From Acinetobacter proteolyticus (lineage in GTDB: Bacteria; Pseudomonadota; Gammaproteobacteria; Pseudomonadales; Moraxellaceae): DNA of 64,000 nucleotides. Positions within the stretch are counted from its first letter, which is position 1. Each line of letters begins with the position of its first letter. Shown here piece after piece: positions 49,248-57,928 of the stretch. The notes below the pieces were generated by a model that saw nothing but the letters and a program-made list of their open reading frames with translations, searched no databases and had not been told where the DNA came from. The stretch covers positions 2,787,592 through 2,851,591 of the forward strand of contig NZ_KB849179.1 in assembly GCF_000367945.1 (NCBI RefSeq), read 5' to 3'. The position numbers were made by a program, and so were the translations under genes.

Positions 49248-51362
49248 TTAGAACTTCATGCTCATACGCATCCAGTAATTGCGGCCAGTATTATTGAATT
49301 GCTCCTCGCTGGCAAAACCAAAACCTGAACTGCCTGCTTTATTCAGGTGTTCGGTATAAGTCTTGTCCAAGACGTTATCAACTCCCACCGAAAGATCAAT
49401 ATCTTGATTCAGACTATAGCTACCATTCAATGAAATCGTTGAGAAACCTGCACTTGGTTTCAAGTCATACCCCACGATGTTCCCTTGATGCAAGCTAATG
49501 CGATTTTGCTGATCCACCACACGCCACAACATACCAAGTGTATATTTATCAGCAACATAACGTAGATTCACACGTCCTTCCAAAGGTGCAATTTGTGGCA
49601 AGGGTGTATTGTCCGTGGTATTTTTACCCCACGCATACATCGCACTCACATCTGCTTGGATATGGTCAGTAAACTGATAGCCAATGCCTGCCTCAGCACC
49701 GGCAATGGTTGCATCCACATTCTTCGCACCCGCGGTAATGCCACTACTGCCATGCCCGCCATGTCCACCTGCATGCATATGGCTATGATCATGATAATTC
49801 ATCAGAATATAGTCATCAATTAGCCCTGCGTATGCCGACACCCATGAGTTAAATGCCCCCTGCTGCTGAGTAAAACCAAGATCTAACTGCAAAGTTTTCT
49901 CTGGGCGTACCCCATTAAAGGTATTGCTTGAACCAGCATTACCATGTTCAGGACTAAACAATTCCCAATAATCTGGCATACGTTCGACATAACCCAAGCC
50001 TACATAACTGTTCACGCCATGCTCGGTATTTTGATTTTCCAAACGAACAAAAGCACTAGGTAAGGTTTTTTCAAGTTGAGTGTTAAAACCTTTGGCTTTC
50101 GAATCAACACGCTCATCATCAACAGTGACTTGGTCTACGCGAGCACCTGTCACAATCTTATTCTGCGGGTTCAATTGATAAGTCAACTCACCGAAAGCAC
50201 CATAAGACTGGAAGCGCATATCCTGACGGAAGGGTACATTCATCGATGGCATGGTCGGCGATGACATACTGCCACCATGTTTATTGAACTGAGAATCAAC
50301 TCCAGTAATTAAACTCCATTGATTCCATTCAGACGTCATGGCCAAACGCGAGTTCAAGGTACGGCGTGTCACTTGCATGGCCATCGGGTTTGGCATCAGC
50401 ATGGTCATGCCATCATGGCTCATTTCAACCAATGGCGGTGTACGCAAACTATAGTTATCCATAATATGGTCGTTATAGCTATAGTTCACCTGAGCTTCAA
50501 TTTTCTTGATTACATCAGTGACATTTTTCTTTTCAAACCGTAAACCTAAACTTTCACGGGCAAATTGTGCCCCATCCATACCACGCCCAGCATATTCAGC
50601 TTCACCATCCGCTTTACCACCGGTCAATTCCAACCAAGTATTTTCATCTGGGGTCCAGCCCAATGCAACATCGGCATTCCAACGTTCCCATGAAGACGGG
50701 ATGGTATTGCCATCGCCGTCTTGATAACTATTCGATTCAGAGCGGTTGGCATTTAAGCGGATATATTTTTTCTCGTCTCCAATCGCCGCTTCAACATTCT
50801 GATCTAAGCGCCCAAATGAACCCCACAATACACTCGCCTGTCCACGATAGGGTTTGTCTTGGGTGAGTTTTTCAGGTTCACGTTCAAAGATCACCGTTGC
50901 TGCTGAACCAGTATTGGCATATTGAACCGTTTGTGGCCCTTTGATCACTGAAATACGATCATAGCTTTCAGGAGAGATATAAGAGGTCGGTGCATCCATA
51001 CGAGCAGGACATGCACCAAGGTTCTCCGTACCATCGGTTAAAATCTTGATGCGGGAACCAAACATACCACGAAAGGTCACATCTCCATTGGTGCCACCAC
51101 TTTGTATTGAGTTAAAACCCATAATACTTTGTAGATAGTCGGCACCATCTGTCGCAGGGATGGGTTGAATCGGTTTCTTAGGATCAGCTTGTACCACCAA
51201 ACCATTGCTCTCATTCGGTTGTTGTGCAGTGACCACAATCGGTGCCATTGAGACATGTGCCTGCTCATGCTGAACAGGTTCTGCCCACGCCATTGCGGTA
51301 TTTGAAGCAGCCAAGATCGCAACCGTCAGCGGTTGTAATAAAAATTTAGGTTGAGCCATCAT
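49248..51362 (-). CDS. TonB-dependent copper receptor (OprC-like)
   Basis: This 704-residue outer-membrane receptor has a signal peptide to about residue 27 and a TonB box PIVVTAQ at residues 41-47. A plug domain with FRGMFGSRIKILTDGTENLGACPARM follows, and a 22-strand barrel ends in the Phe-terminated MRMSMKF signal. The CxxxM pair (Cys118, Met122) matches the copper-binding site of Pseudomonas OprC. His/Met-rich extracellular segments (HDHSHMHAGGHGGHG, MSHDGMTMLMPNPMAMQ) fit copper capture. A His-rich DUF2946 protein is encoded just upstream on the same strand, probably in the same unit. Imported ligand: copper, with high probability. Confidence 0.9.
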   Translation of the reverse strand: MMAQPKFLLQPLTVAILAASNTAMAWAEPVQHEQAHVSMAPIVVTAQQPNESNGLVVQADPKKPIQPIPATDGADYLQSIMGFNSIQSGGTNGDVTFRGMFGSRIKILTDGTENLGACPARMDAPTSYISPESYDRISVIKGPQTVQYANTGSAATVIFEREPEKLTQDKPYRGQASVLWGSFGRLDQNVEAAIGDEKKYIRLNANRSESNSYQDGDGNTIPSSWERWNADVALGWTPDENTWLELTGGKADGEAEYAGRGMDGAQFARESLGLRFEKKNVTDVIKKIEAQVNYSYNDHIMDNYSLRTPPLVEMSHDGMTMLMPNPMAMQVTRRTLNSRLAMTSEWNQWSLITGVDSQFNKHGGSMSSPTMPSMNVPFRQDMRFQSYGAFGELTYQLNPQNKIVTGARVDQVTVDDERVDSKAKGFNTQLEKTLPSAFVRLENQNTEHGVNSYVGLGYVERMPDYWELFSPEHGNAGSSNTFNGVRPEKTLQLDLGFTQQQGAFNSWVSAYAGLIDDYILMNYHDHSHMHAGGHGGHGSSGITAGAKNVDATIAGAEAGIGYQFTDHIQADVSAMYAWGKNTTDNTPLPQIAPLEGRVNLRYVADKYTLGMLWRVVDQQNRISLHQGNIVGYDLKPSAGFSTISLNGSYSLNQDIDLSVGVDNVLDKTYTEHLNKAGSSGFGFASEEQFNNTGRNYWMRMSMKF

Positions 51363-51433
51363 CGGTCTCTCTTAAAACATAGATAAAACAGAGTCAGAGT
51401 TCCAAAAAACCCTAACGAAAAGAAAGTTTTAAT

Positions 51434-51871
51434 TTATGCAAAGAGTGGCGGAGCCCGCCCTTGAGGCAACAAGAATAACCGTTGCAGTGCAAAATAAACA
51501 TGCTTAAAGGCTTGTTGATACGCAACTAAACGGATTTGGATACGGACCAGAACCTCTTTCACCCCCAATTCAGGCGGCAAGACCAGATTGGCATAGACCG
51601 TACAGTACTGACATTGGTGGTTAGGATCGTGATGATCATGTTGTGGCATCGATACTTGAACATGTTCAAGCTGATGCTCGTGATGCTGAGATGCATGGAC
51701 CGAATGGCTATGCGAAGCTTGTAGCTTAGGCAACAGCAACGCCTGAGTAATAGTTTCACAGACAGGCGCGATTTGATATTGCTTCGGAAGTAGCGGCTGC
51801 AAGAAAACCGCAATCTGCAAACAGACCGCGGTTAAAGCCAGCAGCAAGCCACAACGAAACAAAGAGAGCAT
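51434..51871 (-). CDS. DUF2946 His-rich exported protein
   Basis: This 145-residue protein has one N-terminal hydrophobic segment (signal or anchor, about residues 5-25), a His-rich stretch (HSHSVHASQHHEHQLEH, and HDHHDPNHQCQYC near residue 80) with a CxxC, and a C-terminal amphipathic region. DUF2946 genes are commonly found with TonB-dependent copper receptors, and the metal-binding residues support a role in copper handling in the periplasm or inner membrane. It is 71 bp upstream of the receptor gene. Confidence 0.85.
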   Translation of the reverse strand: MLSLFRCGLLLALTAVCLQIAVFLQPLLPKQYQIAPVCETITQALLLPKLQASHSHSVHASQHHEHQLEHVQVSMPQHDHHDPNHQCQYCTVYANLVLPPELGVKEVLVRIQIRLVAYQQAFKHVYFALQRLFLLPQGRAPPLFA

Positions 51872-51891
51872 CTTTAAAAAGTGTCTATCGC

Positions 51892-52422
51892 TTAACGTTT
51901 GACGCTTACTTTTTCTTTTTCACGTTGGCGAACCACTTTTTCCACTTTCTCACGTGCACGTTGACGCTTTAATGGCGATAAATAGTCGACAAAAAGTTTG
52001 CCATTTAAGTGATCCATTTCATGTTGGATACAAACAGCGAGAAGTTCGTCAGCTTCTAACTCAAATGCTTGACCTTCAAGGTTAATTGCCTCGATTTTTA
52101 CGCGTGACGGACGCTCAACTTTGTCGTATATTTGAGGCACAGAGAGACAGCCTTCTTCATAAGGCTGCGTATCTTCGGTCAGTGGAATGACTTTGGGGTT
52201 AATGAACACCATCGGTTGGTTTTTCTCTTCAGAGATGTCCATAACAATAAGCTGAATATGATGATCAACCTGAGTTGCCGCTAAGCCTATACCCGGTGCC
52301 TCGTACATGGTTTCAAACATATCTGCTGCAAGCTGACGAATATCATCAGTGACTTCTTCGACTGGCTTGGCAATGGTACGAAGGCGGGGATCAGGAAAAC
52401 TTAAAATAGGTAATAAGGCCAT
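51892..52422 (-). CDS. def: peptide deformylase
   Basis: This 176-residue metalloenzyme removes the formyl group from the initiator Met of nascent proteins. All three family motifs are present: GIGLAATQ near residue 44, EGCLSVPQ near residue 95 and QHEMDHLNG near residue 138, supplying the Cys and two His metal ligands and the catalytic Glu. The ATG at 52422 has GAGGA 8 nt upstream; a longer frame to 52452 has no support. It is divergent from the LysM gene and is not followed by fmt in this window. Confidence 0.95.
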   Translation of the reverse strand: MALLPILSFPDPRLRTIAKPVEEVTDDIRQLAADMFETMYEAPGIGLAATQVDHHIQLIVMDISEEKNQPMVFINPKVIPLTEDTQPYEEGCLSVPQIYDKVERPSRVKIEAINLEGQAFELEADELLAVCIQHEMDHLNGKLFVDYLSPLKRQRAREKVEKVVRQREKEKVSVKR

Positions 52423-52538
52423 ACTGTCGTCCTCACTTATGCCATTGATCAAAAAACCAACTGAAGGGAATGCTTGATCAAAAAATTGTGTGTAAAGTCG
52501 TTATTATAGCGCAACTACACACATAATTTTTAGGAATT

Positions 52539-53696
52539 ATGATAATGAAAAAGGTTTTAAACGGCATACACTCATTTCATGCCTTGGGGTTAAAAAAACA
52601 ACTGATTGCTGCAGCAATTTGTGCAGGTTTGGGGATGAGCGTGAATTTCGCCCATGCAGCAAGCCCAAATGTCAGTCCTCCTTCAGTGAAAGTCGGTGCG
52701 CCACATGTTTATGTGGTGAAAAAAGGCGATACGCTTTGGGATATCTCAGGGAAGTTTTTAAGTAAGCCTTGGCGCTGGCCAGAAATTTGGGCAAGCAATA
52801 AACATGTGAAAAATCCGCACTGGATTTATCCTGGAGATCGCTTACTACTTTGTAGTTTGAACGGTAAACCTTTAATCGGTAAAGATGAAGGTGATGGTTG
52901 TGACGGTATCATTCGCCGCTATACAGGCAATACTTCTAATTTACGTCCTCAAGTACGTGTTGAGGCCTTGAATAATAGCGTTCCTGTGATTCCCTTGGCT
53001 CATATTCAGCAATGGCTAGAACGTACTTCAGTTCTACCCGCAGATGCGATTGCCAATACCCCTTATATCTTGGGTACAACAGACAACCGCGTACTTGCAG
53101 GTAAAGGCCAAAGTGTTTACGTACGTGGTAAAGGCCTTGAAAACGGTCAACGTTATGGCGTATTCCGTGAAGGTGAACCGTACATCGTATTGGATCAAAA
53201 TGGCAAGAAACAGAATCTTGGGGTTGAGCTGACGCAAGTGGCTTCGGCTGTTGCCATTCGCAATGAAAATGACATCACTACAGTTGAACTCACCGATAGT
53301 TACAACGGTGAAGTTCGTCGTGGCGATCGGGTTATGGCTGAACAGGATGCCATGCTACCAACCTTATTCTACCCAATTGATGCTAATCAGGTAAAAGACG
53401 GCGGTAAAATCATTCGTGTGATGGGTTCAATTGGCACAGCAGCCAAAAATGGCGTGGTCACCGTTGATCGTGGCACCGCAGACGGCGTTGAAATTGGTCA
53501 AGTGTTCAGTGTCTATCAAGATGGTGAAGTGGTCCGAGATCCGAAGACCAAAGAGAAAGTGAAACTCCCTGGACAATATCTAGGTAGCGCCATGATCTTT
53601 AAGAGCTTTGATCGTATCAGCTATGCCTATATCCTTGAAAGCGAGCTACCGATCAAGCTTGGTTCGGATATTAAGCCACCTCGTTTAGATGATTAA
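52539..53696 (+). CDS. LysM-domain exported protein
   Basis: This 385-residue protein has a signal peptide ending near AHAASP (residue 41). A LysM domain at about residues 57-105 (VYVVKKGDTLWDISGKFL through NPHWIYPGDRLLL) binds peptidoglycan, and the rest is a mixed strand domain of about 270 residues without a recognised enzyme motif. Such genes regularly precede dprA in Acinetobacter-like genomes, and dprA starts 4 bp after this stop. Two possible ATGs (52539 and 52545) share the AGGAATT ribosome site. It is likely a cell-wall-associated structural or anchoring protein. Confidence 0.85.
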   Translation: MIMKKVLNGIHSFHALGLKKQLIAAAICAGLGMSVNFAHAASPNVSPPSVKVGAPHVYVVKKGDTLWDISGKFLSKPWRWPEIWASNKHVKNPHWIYPGDRLLLCSLNGKPLIGKDEGDGCDGIIRRYTGNTSNLRPQVRVEALNNSVPVIPLAHIQQWLERTSVLPADAIANTPYILGTTDNRVLAGKGQSVYVRGKGLENGQRYGVFREGEPYIVLDQNGKKQNLGVELTQVASAVAIRNENDITTVELTDSYNGEVRRGDRVMAEQDAMLPTLFYPIDANQVKDGGKIIRVMGSIGTAAKNGVVTVDRGTADGVEIGQVFSVYQDGEVVRDPKTKEKVKLPGQYLGSAMIFKSFDRISYAYILESELPIKLGSDIKPPRLDD

Positions 53697-53700
53697 GTAA

Positions 53701-54840
53701 ATGCCTATGTTGAATCAATTATCACCTCATCACTATCACACTGTGTTGGTGTGGTACTTGGTTCAGCATTCGTTGTCGAGTTTCAGCAAAATTCAGCAGC
53801 ACTTTGGTGGCTGTGAACAAGCAATACAACCACATCGTTTCCCAGAATGGTCACAATTGGGCTTACACGCCAATCACTTAAAACGTTTAGCCGAATTTCA
53901 AAGCCCTCAGGGTCAACACCAATTCCAACAATTGCTTGATCTAGTCTGTAAATATAGTGATTTTATTTTAACGCCAGAAGATCTGGGTTATCCCACTCAG
54001 CTCTTGCCATATGCAGATCGTCCACCCATTTTATTTGGACAAGGTCAGGCACAGGCCTTATTACAACCACAGATTGCTATGGTCGGCAGCCGTAAACCGA
54101 GTCCACATGGACGCCAAGTCGCTTATGATTTTGCCTATTATTTAAGTGAAAAAGGCTTTTATATCAGCAGTGGTTTGGCACATGGGATTGATCAAGCCGC
54201 ACATCAAGGTGGATTGGCACATCAACGAACCATTGCAGTGACAGGTACAGGTCTAGATAGCGTCTACCCTGCTCAGCACAAACAACTGGCACAGCAAATT
54301 ACCCAATCTGGGGCCATCGTGACTGAGTTTCTACCAACCACGATGCCCCTACAACAACACTTCCCCAGACGCAATCGAATTGTCAGTGGTCTGAGTCTGG
54401 GTGTATTGGTGGTTGAGGCAGCACTGAAAAGTGGTTCTCTCATCACCGCGAATGAAGCAGCCAATCAAGGTAAAATGGTCTTTGCGATTCCAGGGCATAT
54501 TTATAGTGAACACCATCAAGGCTGTCATCAACTGATTCGTGAAGGTGCGATTCTGGTCGATCATCCCGAACAGGTCATCGAAGATTTAGCGCTACCGACG
54601 CAATGGCAAGCCCAACAACACCCAACGGATGAAGCCAGTACTGCTCCTCCACCAAGCCTGCCCGCACATTTGATTGCGTTGTATCAGAGTCTGGACTGGA
54701 TTGGACAAGATTTGGATCAACTGGCGCTGCGCCATCCAATCACGATTGCAGAGCTAACCGCCCAATTAATGGAATTGGAATTACTGGGTTTATGTCTACA
54801 ACAAGCAGGACGCTATTTACGTTGTCGCCCAATGCATTAA
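53701..54840 (+). CDS. dprA: DNA-processing protein DprA
   Basis: This 379-residue protein binds incoming single-stranded DNA and loads RecA during natural transformation. An N-terminal SAM-like region of about 100 residues is followed by the Rossmann-like DprA core: MVGSRKPSPHGRQVA near residue 123, ISSGLAHGIDQAAHQGG near residue 157 and GHIYSEHHQGCHQLIREGA near residue 263. A C-terminal winged-helix (about residues 315-375) completes the protein. The length is typical. It is translated 4 bp after the LysM gene and followed by tsaC. Confidence 0.95.
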   Translation: MPMLNQLSPHHYHTVLVWYLVQHSLSSFSKIQQHFGGCEQAIQPHRFPEWSQLGLHANHLKRLAEFQSPQGQHQFQQLLDLVCKYSDFILTPEDLGYPTQLLPYADRPPILFGQGQAQALLQPQIAMVGSRKPSPHGRQVAYDFAYYLSEKGFYISSGLAHGIDQAAHQGGLAHQRTIAVTGTGLDSVYPAQHKQLAQQITQSGAIVTEFLPTTMPLQQHFPRRNRIVSGLSLGVLVVEAALKSGSLITANEAANQGKMVFAIPGHIYSEHHQGCHQLIREGAILVDHPEQVIEDLALPTQWQAQQHPTDEASTAPPPSLPAHLIALYQSLDWIGQDLDQLALRHPITIAELTAQLMELELLGLCLQQAGRYLRCRPMH

Positions 54841-54876
54841 ACTAGTCATACTCTCTCCTGTTTTCACATACATCCC

Positions 54877-55446
54877 ATGATTACTTCCTCTATTTCTGAA
54901 GCAGCTCAACTTTTAAAACAAGGACAAGTTCTAGCTTATCCGACAGAAGCAGTTTGGGGATTGGGTTGTGATCCCTTCAATGAGCAGGCATTTCAGGAAA
55001 TTCTGGAACTGAAACATCGCCCAGTTGAAAAAGGGGTGATTTTATTGGCTGGCCATATACAACAAGTACAACATTTATTGCAGGACTTAGACACAACAAT
55101 CCGTCAGCAAGTGATTGCGACGTGGTCGAATCGCCTTGAAACAGAACGTGCCACAACGTGGCTACTTCCCGCTGATCAAAGTATTCCAACATGGATCAAA
55201 GGCCAACATCCCTTGGTCGCAGTTCGAGTCACCACGCATCCACTATGCATGGCATTATGTCAGCACTTTGGCGGCTTTATTGTTTCGACCAGCGCCAACC
55301 CAGCAGGTCTTGCACCCGCGCAACGATTGCAAGATGCTCAGGCTTATTTTGGTAATAACTTAAATTACCTACAAGGAGATTTAGGGTTGAGTAGCGAACC
55401 AAGTCGCATTTTAAATGCCTTCACGGGTGAAGTGGTTCGCGCCTAA
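54877..55446 (+). CDS. tsaC: threonylcarbamoyl-AMP synthase (TsaC/YrdC)
   Basis: This 189-residue enzyme makes threonylcarbamoyl-AMP from Thr, bicarbonate and ATP, the first step of t6A37 modification in ANN-decoding tRNAs. The YrdC signature is visible: VLAYPTEAVWGLGCDP at about residues 19-34, KHRPVEKGVILLAG at about residues 48-61, and the C-terminal STSANPAGLAPAQR. The short form without the Sua5 extension indicates TsaC. It follows dprA by 36 bp, a gene order also found elsewhere in gammaproteobacteria. Confidence 0.95.
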   Translation: MITSSISEAAQLLKQGQVLAYPTEAVWGLGCDPFNEQAFQEILELKHRPVEKGVILLAGHIQQVQHLLQDLDTTIRQQVIATWSNRLETERATTWLLPADQSIPTWIKGQHPLVAVRVTTHPLCMALCQHFGGFIVSTSANPAGLAPAQRLQDAQAYFGNNLNYLQGDLGLSSEPSRILNAFTGEVVRA

Positions 55447-55463
55447 TTAGGTGAATAGCGGAC

Positions 55464-55584
55464 AAAAAAAAGCTCAGTTATATAGGGATAACTGAGCATA
55501 AAAAGGATGTGTATAATCACATCCAGAGGGTTCGCAAATTTGATAAGCAACTTATTCATTCTCAAATGAATCATCTCGCTATGT
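55464..55584 (-). ncRNA. candidate stand-alone small RNA with three hairpins
   Basis: On the minus strand a -35 TTGTAT, a 17-bp spacer and a -10 CATAAT place a start near 55584. The RNA then forms ATTCATT/AATGAAT (55554-55571), GGATGTG/CACATCC (55505-55524) and the 10-bp terminator stem GCTCAGTTAT/ATAACTGAGC (55472-55497) followed by T8. The length is about 121 nt. No open frame with a ribosome site lies within it. The terminator orientation excludes service to tsaC. I do not recognise the family. Confidence 0.65.
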
Positions 55585-55589
55585 TTGCT

Positions 55590-55618
55590 ATTATGAGGGA
55601 ATAATCACATTTATACAA
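55590..55618 (-). promoter_or_regulatory. sigma70-type promoter of the sRNA candidate
   Basis: TTGTAT (55613-55618), a 17-bp spacer and CATAAT (55590-55595) face the hairpin array and terminator. Confidence 0.65.
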
Positions 55619-55814
55619 ATATAATATTTATCTAACAAAAAGTGTGAAAAGCGTACCAATTTTGTCAGTTCTGCATTTTCAATAAAATTATATTTATATT
55701 TTTATTCAGCTTTTTTTTGATCATAAATTTAATAAATCTTAAAAATATATTTGCAAATCATATAGAAGACACGGCAAAAAAAATTAAAATCTTAATTTTA
55801 GATGCTTAAACTCT

Positions 55815-55857
55815 GATGATAAATAGATGATCCAACCTGATTCATCTATTCATCATC
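55815..55857 (-). terminator. large stem-loop after the ABC transporter operon
   Basis: A 16-bp inverted repeat with one G-U-tolerated mismatch and an 11-nt loop lies 10 bp past the stop of the permease gene. The following sequence on the minus strand (AGAGTTTAAG) is a poor U-tract, so it may protect the 3' end or terminate weakly. Confidence 0.55.
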
Positions 55858-55866
55858 ATAAAAACA

Positions 55867-56784
55867 TTAAGGAATAAAGGATTTCCCCAATGATGCAGGT
55901 AAGTTCATTTGCAATAGTTTTTTATCACGTGAAATCAAGACCAGAACTAAAATCGTAGCCACATACGGCAACGCAGCCTGTAATTCAACAGGCAGATCAA
56001 GACCCAACGCTTGCGCATGGAATTGTAAAATGGTGACACCACCAAATAAATACGCGCCGACCATCAATCGTGCAGGTTTCCAGACTGCAAATACCACTAG
56101 TGCAATGGCAATCCAACCACGGCCTGCGACCATATTTTCAACCCATAATGGCGTATATATCGTAGATAAAAATGCCCCACCTATTCCAGCCATTGCTCCA
56201 CCGAACAACACGGCACCGTAACGAATCAACAATACTGGATAACCCATGGCATGTGCTGACTCTGGTGACTCGCCCACCGCTTTAAGCAATAAACCCAGCT
56301 TGGTTTGTGCCAAAATCCACCAAATGACAAAAAAAGATAAAATCGATAAATACACCACATAATTTTGGTGAAATAAAATCGGTCCAATAAAAGGGATCTC
56401 CGACAGGACGGGAATATCCAGTGCCTTTAAACCCTCCAAACTGTTACTGACAAAATGTTGCCCCACGAAAGCGGATAACCCCACACCGAAAATGGTTAAC
56501 GCAAGCCCACAAGCGGCCTGATTAGCTGCGAGCGAAAGTGCCAAAATTGCAAAAATGAGTGCAGCACCCGCACCAGCAATGGCCCCTGCCAAAAGTCCTG
56601 CCGCAGGCCCTAGACCTGTGCTTGCACAAAAAGCAAAACCCGCAACGGCACCAATCAACATCATGCCTTCAACACCCAGATTAATCACCCCTGTTCGCTC
56701 TGCAACCAACTCACCCATTCCTGCAAAAATCAGGGGTGTGCCCGCGGCCAGAGTACCCGCCAAAATTGGAACTAAATCAATCAT
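55867..56784 (-). CDS. ABC transporter permease (nucleoside/BMP type), second permease
   Basis: This 305-residue inner-membrane protein of the BPL_transp_2/branched-chain-like permease family has about eight helices, with GVINLGVEGMMLIGAV near residue 34 and the coupling-helix region KAVGESPESAHAMGYP near residue 170. The sequence type is that of nucleoside importers (NupQ/YufQ, RnsD). It starts 9 bp after the first permease gene; with that gene and the ATPase it forms one importer. No periplasmic binding protein gene adjoins. Confidence 0.9.
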   Translation of the reverse strand: MIDLVPILAGTLAAGTPLIFAGMGELVAERTGVINLGVEGMMLIGAVAGFAFCASTGLGPAAGLLAGAIAGAGAALIFAILALSLAANQAACGLALTIFGVGLSAFVGQHFVSNSLEGLKALDIPVLSEIPFIGPILFHQNYVVYLSILSFFVIWWILAQTKLGLLLKAVGESPESAHAMGYPVLLIRYGAVLFGGAMAGIGGAFLSTIYTPLWVENMVAGRGWIAIALVVFAVWKPARLMVGAYLFGGVTILQFHAQALGLDLPVELQAALPYVATILVLVLISRDKKLLQMNLPASLGKSFIP

Positions 56785-56793
56785 GTCTAACTC

Positions 56794-57900
56794 CTAAGCT
56801 GTTTCAGTGGATACAATGGGAAAGGTATGCTTTTTCATTGTTTTAGACCGACCAAACCGATAGCGATTTTCGATGAAAGCATCCGCAGCCAATAAGAAAA
56901 ACAACAACATTCCCTGAAATAATCCTGTAATTGCCGCAGGAAGTTGTAGATTTAGCTGTGCGGTTTCTCCGCCAATGTAGAGCAAGGCCATCAAAAATCC
57001 TGACAAAACAATCCCGATCGGGTTTAATCGTCCCAAATACGCCACAATAATTGCGGCATAACCATAACCTGGAGAAATATTTGGATTGAGTTGTCCAACC
57101 GGACCTGCAACCTCACCAATGCCTGCAATACCTGCCATAAAACCTGAGATCATAAGACTAAACCAGATAGCCTGCTTTGCAGAAAACCCCGCGTAACGTG
57201 CAGCATCAGGTGCTTGACCACCGACTTCGAGCTTATATGCAAGAAAACTGCGTTTACTAAACAGCCAGAATGCCAACACTGCAAAAATGGTCACCCCAAT
57301 CACAGTATTGATTCGTGTGCCTTCAAATAAAATAGGAAATAAAGTTCCATCGTCGAACATAACCGATTGTGGAAAATTCATGCCTTCGGGATCTTTCCAC
57401 GGCCCGTTAATCAAATACAGTAAAATAAATGTCGCAATATAATTCAGCATTAATGTGGTTAGAGTTTCTTGCGCATTAAAATGGGTTTTTAGTAATGCAG
57501 GAATAGCCCCCCATAAGGCTCCGCCAATTGCACCAGCAATCACCATAGAAGGTAATATCCAAAATGCGGAGATTCCCTGACAGGCAATGGCTAAACCACC
57601 CCCAAAAATTGCCCCCATAATAAGCTGACCTTCAGCACCGATATTAAAAATACGGGCTTTAAATCCAATAGATAGTCCTAATGCAATTAAAATTAAGGGG
57701 CTAGCTTTAATAATCAACTCACTCCAGCCATACCAACTGGATAAGGGTTCAATAAAAAACACCTGAAAAGCTTCAAGCGGATTTTTCCCTAAAATCATAA
57801 ATAATAGGCCGCCAATAGAGAACGTTGCCACCAAAGCAATTAAGGGAGAGATCCACTTCATTAAAATCGATGGATGATCACGCGGTTCGAGTAAATGCAT
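56794..57900 (-). CDS. ABC transporter permease (nucleoside/BMP type), first permease
   Basis: This is a 368-residue inner-membrane protein with about ten helices, the NupP/YufP (RnsC) counterpart. The core ARIFNIGAEGQLIMGAIFGGG segment near residue 84 and the coupling-helix region GGQAPDAARYAGFSAKQAI near residue 230 match the family. It lies 28 bp after the ATPase gene and 9 bp before the second permease gene. Together they form the membrane channel. Confidence 0.9.
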   Translation of the reverse strand: MHLLEPRDHPSILMKWISPLIALVATFSIGGLLFMILGKNPLEAFQVFFIEPLSSWYGWSELIIKASPLILIALGLSIGFKARIFNIGAEGQLIMGAIFGGGLAIACQGISAFWILPSMVIAGAIGGALWGAIPALLKTHFNAQETLTTLMLNYIATFILLYLINGPWKDPEGMNFPQSVMFDDGTLFPILFEGTRINTVIGVTIFAVLAFWLFSKRSFLAYKLEVGGQAPDAARYAGFSAKQAIWFSLMISGFMAGIAGIGEVAGPVGQLNPNISPGYGYAAIIVAYLGRLNPIGIVLSGFLMALLYIGGETAQLNLQLPAAITGLFQGMLLFFLLAADAFIENRYRFGRSKTMKKHTFPIVSTETA

Positions 57901-57928
57901 ATGTAACCCCAGTTCAAATGATATAGAC

